Assembly: GCF_002607735.1 (NCBI RefSeq)
Contig: NZ_NBVR01000024.1
Span: 62,001-126,000 of the forward strand
Reading direction: 5' to 3'
DNA length: 64,000 bases
Origin: Proteus alimentorum
GTDB taxonomy: Bacteria; Pseudomonadota; Gammaproteobacteria; Enterobacterales; Enterobacteriaceae
Part shown: piece by piece, positions 58,622-64,000 of the stretch
How positions within the stretch are numbered: position 1 is the first letter of the stretch
How the letters are laid out: the number at the start of each line of letters is the position of its first letter
The notes under the pieces: generated by a model
What the model saw: only the letters and a program-made list of their open reading frames with translations
The model's database searches: none
What the model was told of the DNA's origin: nothing
Position numbers and translations under genes: made by a program

Positions 58622-59635
58622 TTAAAAGGCTTTTGCTCGATCATCTTCTCTATTATGATCAAATGAATTGTATTTATTGCCTCTATTGGTTGAAGATATA
58701 TTTTCTCCAATTATTCCTGTTTTTGTTTTATAGTATTCTATGTAGAATTGCTCATATCCACGAGCTTGCCCATAGTTAATATTATTTTCAATAGGCATCA
58801 TTATTCCTCTAGTTGATAGCCTTCCTGTATCTCTGTGTTCAACTGTTCTTCTTTCAAGGTTATTCGTTATACCTATATAATAAGGCTTAGTGGCTCCTGG
58901 GTCGTATAAGGCATAAACATAGAATCCAGAATCATTGATACTAGAAGACAACCCAAACGGATCTACCCACCCAACAGGACAATGCACATACCCATACGGA
59001 TTAAAGCCACCTAATAATCCTATAGGGTCTGGCGAAATATATTGCCCTGTGTCCTTATCATAGTAGCGAAAGCGATTGTAATACAGGCCACTTTCTTTAT
59101 CTTCATATTGTCCGGCAAACCGAAAATGGCATTCAGTGTATTCTGGGTCGTTATCGGCATAATTATCATGGGATTGCCAAAACGCCATTTGCCCCCAGGT
59201 ATTTAACCGTCCTGCCCAGCTGACAATGCCTTTTTCGCTAAAAATTTCTCGTGGCGTGCCTTGATGGTCAGTGACGACATAATGCAGTTTTCCACGTTGA
59301 TAACGGGCTGTGGGAGTGATTTCATTGGGCTGGTAGAGCCACTGAATTTGCGGATCATAAGCGGGGGTGCCATCGGCATAAATCGGGGTTTCTTGCACCA
59401 TCTGGTTGCCCGACCACAGGTAATCCGCACGTTGAATTCGTTTATCTTTAAAGGGCGAGTTTAACGGTGGCGTAGGGCGATTATCGACCACCTTGTGTTT
59501 ACTGAGTCTTCTGCCAAAAGCATCATAGGTATAACGCCAGCATTCCCCCTCAGGATTAAAACAGGCAATAAGTTGGTTCAGCGTATTCCATTGGTAATAC
59601 CATGTTTTCGCGCGAAAACCGTGTTGATGAACCAC
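58622..59635 (-). CDS. Orphan Rhs tip with GIY-YIG nuclease domain
   Basis: The frame runs without a break from about 60036, but the first possible start is the GTG at 59635, so it has no proper start or signal. Core and boundary are intact (PPLNSPFKDKRIQRADYLWS to GGFNPYGYVHCPVGWVDPFGL). The last 110 residues are a GIY-YIG endonuclease: VYALYD, YYIGITNNLERR with the catalytic Arg, HRDTGR, a Glu in GYEQFYIEYYK and GENISSTNRGN. It is probably a DNA-cutting tip, intact in sequence. Immunity gene follows. Confidence 0.8.
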   Translation of the reverse strand: MVHQHGFRAKTWYYQWNTLNQLIACFNPEGECWRYTYDAFGRRLSKHKVVDNRPTPPLNSPFKDKRIQRADYLWSGNQMVQETPIYADGTPAYDPQIQWLYQPNEITPTARYQRGKLHYVVTDHQGTPREIFSEKGIVSWAGRLNTWGQMAFWQSHDNYADNDPEYTECHFRFAGQYEDKESGLYYNRFRYYDKDTGQYISPDPIGLLGGFNPYGYVHCPVGWVDPFGLSSSINDSGFYVYALYDPGATKPYYIGITNNLERRTVEHRDTGRLSTRGIMMPIENNINYGQARGYEQFYIEYYKTKTGIIGENISSTNRGNKYNSFDHNREDDRAKAF

Positions 59636-60040
59636 TTTTTGCGTTAATCGACCATTACTGTCGTAGTGATAATCTTGATAACCTTTGGCGGTAATACGAC
59701 GAGTGACCCAGCCTTTTTGTTGCTGCTGCGCCAGTTGTAAAAAGGCACCTTGCGCGTCAGACGGAATAAATTGGTGCTCGGTGATATTGAGATTGTTATC
59801 GTACTGAAACTTTTCACTTTGGCATTCAAACTGGTTGCTGTATTGGGTTTCAACAATTTGGTCGTTGGTGTTATAGCGATATTGCGTGCGGTTCCAACGG
59901 GCATCGTCGATATTGACCAGATTAAAGGCTTTATCGTATTGATAACCTCGATGAACATCGGTCGATATTGGCGGTTGAAGTGGATTATCGTGTAATGACT
60001 GTAAAAAGGACTCTGTTCCCCGTCCTGCACGTTGATGGGC
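59636..60040 (-). pseudogene. Rhs core, 5'-truncated, in frame with the GIY-YIG tip
   Basis: Encodes LLAHQRAGRGTESFLQSLHD, then STDVHRGYQYDKAFNLVNI and DYHYDSNGRLTQK. A TAA lies just before the first core codon, so the piece cannot start translation by itself. 59641-59907 appears identical to 61703-61969. Confidence 0.85.
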
Positions 60041-60129
60041 TAATAATTATATAACGGCATTAATTTTATGTTAATAATTAATTTATTTTGAGGAGCTAAA
60101 TAAGTTAGCCCCAACTCATTAATAAAAAA

Positions 60130-60633
60130 CTATTTTTTTGTGTGATTTTCGTTTAGTAATAAAATAGCATTATTTTTGATTTTTTGGTTTTTTGATTTAG
60201 AAAGAATTTTTAATTTTCCTATTGTATTTTCATTTCCTATGCAACTTATTCCCCAGATACATTTTATAGCAAGTGAATAGTTATCATCAAAATCTAAATA
60301 TTCTAGATTTAAATTGGATGCTAAATATAAAACATCAACACTTGATGGGCTCTTATATTCTTGTAAAAGTCTAGCTAAGTCTTCATGCTTATAATGCCAT
60401 TTTTCAAGAATTAATTTTTCTAATAGATAAATACAATTGTATTTATATTTAATGACATCACCAAGATATAAAATACAATCGAGAAATTCTGGATCTTTTT
60501 TTTCAATGGATAAATTTAATTCATAACAAATATCAATAAATCCAAAATTTTTTTTGTACTCTTGAATTAAACTATCTTTATTTATTTTTTTTCTCATGTA
60601 TAGCTCTATTAAATTTATTTTTTCTTTTATCAT
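60130..60633 (-). CDS. HEAT-like immunity candidate for the ART-like tip
   Basis: 167 residues, all helical, with repeat-like helices (LIQEYKKNFGFIDICYELNL, EFLDCILYLGDVIKYKYNCI, NYSLAIKCIWGISCIGNENT, IGKLKILSKSKNQKIKNNAILLL). It starts 5 bp after the tip stop, so it should be the cognate immunity. Compare the HEAT-like gene at 45132. Confidence 0.68.
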   Translation of the reverse strand: MIKEKINLIELYMRKKINKDSLIQEYKKNFGFIDICYELNLSIEKKDPEFLDCILYLGDVIKYKYNCIYLLEKLILEKWHYKHEDLARLLQEYKSPSSVDVLYLASNLNLEYLDFDDNYSLAIKCIWGISCIGNENTIGKLKILSKSKNQKIKNNAILLLNENHTKK

Positions 60634-60638
60634 ATGAT

Positions 60639-61553
60639 TTAATCCTTTTTGATTTCCTTTGATTTTTCAAATTTTTTAATATTATCATTAAATATTTCTA
60701 ATGCTTTTCCTTTACCTAGGCCAATATTGATTTGTTCGCCTTCAGCTTTAAAATAAGCATTAAATTTATTCCACCCTTTGCTAATAATGGGCATATCAGG
60801 GTAGGATTCTCTTGTTGCTTTTGTTGTTCCTGGTTTTAAATCAAAACGTACTAATATTCCTGTATAACTTTCAGAAAATCCTAATGTGGGGGATAAAAAT
60901 GTTTCAGATGTTGGTTTCAATTGATTGTTGTTTATTAAATGCTCATAGTGAGCAGATGACATTGAACGATAAAAACTTTCAACCTCTCCTTTATTCCCCT
61001 GACCTCCCGCCAACCCAAACGGATCTACCCAACCCGTTGGACAATGTACATACCCATACGGATTAAAGCCACCTAATAATCCGATAGGGTCTGGCGAAAT
61101 ATATTGCCCTGTGTCCTTATCATAGTAGCGAAAGCGATTGTAATACAGGCCACTTTCTTTATCTTCATATTGTCCCGCAAAACGAAAATGGCATTCGGTA
61201 TATTCGGCGTCGTTATCGGCATAATTATCATGGGATTGCCAAAACGCCATTTGCCCCCAGGTATTTAACCGTCCTGCCCAGCTGACAATGCCTTTTTCGC
61301 TAAAAATTTCTCGTGGCGTGCCTTGATGGTCAGTGACGACATAATGCAGTTTTCCACGTTGATAACGGGCTGTGGGAGTGATTTCATTGGGTTGATAGAG
61401 CCACTGAATTTGTGAATCATAAGCGGGTGTGCCATCGGCATAAATCGGGGTTTCTTGCCCCATCTGGTTGCCCGACCATAAATAATCCACACGTTGAATT
61501 CGTTTATCTTTAAAAGGCGAGTTTAACGGTGGCGTAGGGCGATTATCGACCAC
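60639..61553 (-). CDS. Orphan Rhs tip, ADP-ribosyltransferase-like
   Basis: From a GTG at 61553 the frame covers the Rhs part (DNRPTPPLNSPFKDKRIQRV to PTGWVDPFGLAG) and a tip of about 110 residues. The tip has FYRSMSSAHYEHLINN, SETFLSPTLGFSESY, LVRFDLKPGTTKAT and GEQINIGLGKGKALEIF. A Y-R motif, then S-P after ETFL and a late Glu recall ART toxins (R-S-E order); this is an inference by eye. Upstream core to 61970 has two nonsense codons in a row. Confidence 0.7.
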   Translation of the reverse strand: MVDNRPTPPLNSPFKDKRIQRVDYLWSGNQMGQETPIYADGTPAYDSQIQWLYQPNEITPTARYQRGKLHYVVTDHQGTPREIFSEKGIVSWAGRLNTWGQMAFWQSHDNYADNDAEYTECHFRFAGQYEDKESGLYYNRFRYYDKDTGQYISPDPIGLLGGFNPYGYVHCPTGWVDPFGLAGGQGNKGEVESFYRSMSSAHYEHLINNNQLKPTSETFLSPTLGFSESYTGILVRFDLKPGTTKATRESYPDMPIISKGWNKFNAYFKAEGEQINIGLGKGKALEIFNDNIKKFEKSKEIKKD

Positions 61554-61970
61554 TGTACTTTTACTAAACCTTCTGCCAAAAGCATCATAGGTATAACGCC
61601 AGCATTCCCCCTCAGGATTAATAAAACAGGCAATAAGTTGGTTAAGCGTATTTCATTAGTAATACCATGTTTTCGCGCGAAAACCGTGTTGATGAACCAC
61701 TTTTTGCGTTAATCGACCATTACTGTCGTAGTGATAATCTTGATAACCTTTGGCGGTAATACGACGAGTGACCCAGCCTTTTTGTTGCTGCTGCGCCAGT
61801 TGTAAAAAGGCACCTTGCGCGTCAGACGGAATAAATTGGTGCTCGGTGATATTGAGATTGTTATCGTACTGAAACTTTTCACTTTGGCATTCAAACTGGT
61901 TGCTGTATTGGGTTTCAACAATTTGGTCGTTGGTGTTATAGCGATATTGCGTGCGGTTCCAACGGGCATC
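61554..61970 (-). pseudogene. Rhs core piece with two adjacent nonsense codons
   Basis: Encodes ARWNRTQYRYNTNDQIVETQ to RAKTWYY, then TAA TGA where the other copies read CAA TGG, then NTLNQLIACF and a one-codon insertion before NPEGE. Junction with SymE lies at 61970 (cgggcatc). Confidence 0.85.
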
Positions 61971-61974
61971 TTTG

Positions 61975-62113
61975 AAATGGTTGTTTGGTATTGATACCTG
62001 ATAACGAAGACATCGAAACTATTAAACAACAAAACCAACAACAGTAAGCGCAACTGAGTGCAATAAAACATACGATGCGCGAGCTGATGGCCGAGTATGT
62101 TAGCGGCTAAAGG
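61975..62113 (+). pseudogene. SymE-like remnant (copy 5), 3' end only
   Basis: The plus strand encodes GCLVLIPDNEDIETIKQQNQQQ, TAA, then AQLSAIKHTMRELMAEYVSG-stop. It shares the premature TAA with copy 4 (51965-52080). Confidence 0.72.
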
Positions 62114-62182
62114 GTAAGTTGAGCAGCTCTTAAAAATAAATAAGCCAGAAGATTTGAGGAACTTCTGGCTATAATTTTTTTA

Positions 62183-62647
62183 TTATTCAACTTCGTAGAA
62201 TGTTATACAAAAGCCATCTTCATCAAACAATCCATTTTCTGAATGGATAAATTCAAATTTTTTTTCAGGGAAAAGTTCTTTTAATCTTTGACGCCAAAAA
62301 TACTCTAATACGATAGAAAATTTGAACATTAATTCTACACTTTCGCTTGCTTCATTAGCAGCCATTAAAAAAAACTCAGAAAGACAAAAATTATTATTAG
62401 TCATTTCTAATGTTTTTTTATCTTTACCATCTCCCTCATATGGTTTAAAACTTTCATCAGCACCATCTTTCCTATAAATTACATTATTAATTTCAATAAA
62501 TGTTGGGCAAAACAAACCAGCGCAAGCAAGAACTCCTTCTAAATCAACACAGTTCGCTACAAAATTAGTCAATGGTACATTTGTAGGATAGCCAGATGGA
62601 AACTTTTTAAGTAACGAATTTGATACTATACTGCCATATATATTCAT
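62183..62647 (-). CDS. Immunity candidate for the tip at 62644
   Basis: 154 residues, alpha/beta (LLKKFPSGYPTNVPLTNFVAN, FCLSEFFLMAANEASESVEL, FSIVLEYFWRQRLKELFPEKK). The family is unknown. Its ATG overlaps the toxin stop by 4 bp (ATGA), strong evidence of a coupled toxin-immunity pair. Confidence 0.7.
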   Translation of the reverse strand: MNIYGSIVSNSLLKKFPSGYPTNVPLTNFVANCVDLEGVLACAGLFCPTFIEINNVIYRKDGADESFKPYEGDGKDKKTLEMTNNNFCLSEFFLMAANEASESVELMFKFSIVLEYFWRQRLKELFPEKKFEFIHSENGLFDEDGFCITFYEVE

Positions 62648-63261
62648 TCTAATCCCAGTAATTTTCTAATTTCATCAGGAACATCTCTATCTGCAAATTT
62701 AGTTTCACTGCCTGAATGAGGGAATAATTCTCCAGTCTTTGGGTTTTTATTCCATTTTGTTATTTTAATTCTATTCGGGCTAACATCAGCAAGACGTCGA
62801 CCATCTGGTCCATATACAATTACATGCCCACCAGTCGTTTTTAAATAAGTATTAGGTGTACTTATTGCTGGTAATTTATTACCACTTCTTCCTGCATCTA
62901 TGACTTGTCCATCAAATTTTAGATTTCTAAAATACTCTAAATCTAAAACTTGACCTTTAGAGTCAACTAAAAATCTTGTTTTATTTTCACTTCCGCCGTT
63001 ATTAAGCGTTGACGTTCCACTTAACCCAAACGGATCAACCCAACCCACTGGACAATGCACATACCCATATGGATTAAAGCCACCTAATAATCCGATGGGG
63101 TCTGGTGAAATATATTGCCCTGTGTCCTTATCATAGTAGCGAAAGCGATTGTAATACAAGCCACTTTCTTTATCTTCATATTGTCCGGCAAACCGAAAAT
63201 GGCATTCAGTGTATTCTGGGTCGTTATCGGCATAATTATCATGGGATTGCCAAAACGCCAT
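62644..63261 (-). CDS. Orphan Rhs tip, unclassified toxin
   Basis: First ATG at 63261, but the frame is open to about 63396. The Rhs boundary is intact through PVGWVDPFGLSG. The tip of about 115 residues reads TRFLVDSKGQVLDLEYFRNL, DAGRSGNKLPAISTPNTYLK, GGHVIVYGPDGRRLADVSPNR and ends VPDEIRKLLGLE. One central His (GGHVIVYG) with later Lys and Thr/Ser would fit a BECR-type RNase, but I cannot assign it. It is intact and coupled to its immunity gene. Confidence 0.72.
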   Translation of the reverse strand: MAFWQSHDNYADNDPEYTECHFRFAGQYEDKESGLYYNRFRYYDKDTGQYISPDPIGLLGGFNPYGYVHCPVGWVDPFGLSGTSTLNNGGSENKTRFLVDSKGQVLDLEYFRNLKFDGQVIDAGRSGNKLPAISTPNTYLKTTGGHVIVYGPDGRRLADVSPNRIKITKWNKNPKTGELFPHSGSETKFADRDVPDEIRKLLGLE

Positions 63262-63475
63262 TTGTCCCCAGGTATTTAACCGTCCCGCCCAGCTGATAAT
63301 CCCTTTTTCGCTAAAGATTTCTCGCGGAGTGCCTTGATGGTCAGTGACGACATAATGCAGTTTTCCACGTTGATAACGGGCTGTGGGGGCCAGTTAATGG
63401 AGTTGATCAAAAGCATAGTTAAGCTCACGCCCACCAAAGCGGGTTTGGGGGAGGATAGTAGTTGTAATCGGTTAG
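63262..63475 (-). pseudogene. Rhs core piece upstream, deletion junction
   Basis: Encodes TRFGGRELNYAFDQLH, a TAA, then LAPTARYQRGKLHYVVTDHQ. Two distant core parts are joined in frame with a stop at the junction (about 63393). Confidence 0.8.
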
Positions 63476-63604
63476 TAAGTGGAATAGTAGAAAATCATGA
63501 TGTGATCGTCTGTGTATTAAATATCGCGATCATGTAAGAAAAAGAGAAAACAGGAGGGCATTAAAAAAATTGTGTGACTTGAAATAAAGCACTCGAAAAT
63601 CGAG

Positions 63605-63856
63605 ATGCACTACACTGTGGGCTATTCCCAATATGGCAACAAAAGCACACTTCCGAACGGAATTCATCTAACAGGGCACTGGTTAAAAGCGGCAGGTTTT
63701 GAGACTGGCTTTACGTTTACCGTCAAAATCTTAAACAGCTGTTTGGTTTTGATACTGGACAGCGAAGAGACCAGAGCAATAAAACAACAAAACCAACAAC
63801 AGCAAGCGCAACTGAGTGAGATTAAGCTGCGCTTGCAGGCGTTGGTTATCGAATAG
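63605..63856 (+). CDS. SymE-like protein (copy 6)
   Basis: 83 residues: HYTVGYSQYGNKSTLPNGIHL, TGHWLKAAGFETGFTFTVKIL, NSCLVLILDSEETRAIKQQNQ and a Gln-rich helical tail. This is the SymE-family AbrB-like fold. Compared with copy 3 the first 15 codons are out of frame (a small insertion before the TVGY codons), so the protein may be shortened or dead. A ggaggg site lies at 63555-63560. It converges on the Rhs array. Confidence 0.68.
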   Translation: MHYTVGYSQYGNKSTLPNGIHLTGHWLKAAGFETGFTFTVKILNSCLVLILDSEETRAIKQQNQQQQAQLSEIKLRLQALVIE

Positions 63857-63879
63857 GGATGTTAAATAGATATGATGTG

Positions 63880-64000
63880 GTCACATAGTAAGTCTAGCAC
63901 CAGCCTTTATAGGAGAAAAATCATCAGGCCACATTGTATCATTGTCATATTCTGCATTAACAAAGGTAGCATCACTGATTCTACTCACATTCATATTTGC
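63880..64000 (-). CDS. C-terminal end of a gene that starts beyond the window
   Basis: 40 codons are visible up to the TGA at 63880-63882: NVSRISDATFVNAEYDNDTM, WPDDFSPIKAGARLTM. It lies where the immunity gene of the next Rhs unit (or the main rhs locus) should be. Nothing more can be said. Confidence 0.5.

Noticed and set aside
59644-60030. Minus-strand frame (and its twin at 61709-62071) that looks like a gene of its own
   Set aside because: It is the shifted frame of the Rhs core; the core itself reads through in the neighbouring frame.
42921-63475. Regular repeats that might suggest a CRISPR array or IS copies
   Set aside because: The repeats are long, coding, unevenly spaced Rhs and SymE pieces; there are no short palindromic repeats with unique spacers, no transposase genes and no terminal inverted repeats.

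Overview
This window is an enterobacterial chromosome segment, most likely Proteus (P. mirabilis or a close relative). The left part follows the Escherichia coli order htpG-adk-hemH-gsk-ybaL-(fsr)-ushA-ybaK-ybaP-chiX-copA/cueR-ybbJ-qmcA-cnoX-ybbO-tesA/ybbA-ybbP and then purK-purE-lpxH-ppiB-cysS, ybcJ-folD-argU. Base composition is low in GC, and proteins resemble their E. coli orthologues along their whole length. Departures from that order are a Wzz-like gene between hemH and gsk, a decayed fsr, an AT-rich trimeric autotransporter beside chiX, a block of speF, ynaI and an MFS carrier, and a lone fruK.

Positions 1-37080 are dense core genome: chaperone, nucleotide, heme, copper, purine and lipid A genes, with recognisable CueR, PurR and Cra sites, the ChiX small RNA and several clear terminators. 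The tRNA-Arg(UCU) gene (argU) closes this part. Immediately after it lies a frameshifted, truncated P4-type integrase, which marks an old integration site.

Positions 38142-64000 are a different world. This is a minus-strand polymorphic-toxin graveyard belonging to an Rhs locus whose main gene must lie beyond position 64000. It contains at least nine broken copies of one Rhs core or core/tip boundary, two remnants of a second Rhs type, about a dozen toxin tips or tip tails (most broken), six fragments of an opposite-strand SymE-like gene, and 19 intact small AT-rich ORFs that sit where immunity genes should be. Three tips near the right end are intact: an unclassified one, an ART-like one and a GIY-YIG nuclease. 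Towards the left the toxins and Rhs core decay, but the immunity ORFs stay open, and the leftmost four (38142-40534) form an immunity-only cluster.

My reading is that new Rhs tip/immunity pairs are added at the right, near the main rhs gene, by recombination between Rhs cores and SymE tails. Older pairs are displaced leftwards, lose their toxin, and keep the immunity gene. The region would then act as an inherited archive of resistance to kin or competitor Rhs toxins. Immunity assignments rest on position and a few recognisable folds (barstar-like, ankyrin, HEAT-like, DUF4303-like, Imm26-like, propeller-like), and none is proved by sequence alone.
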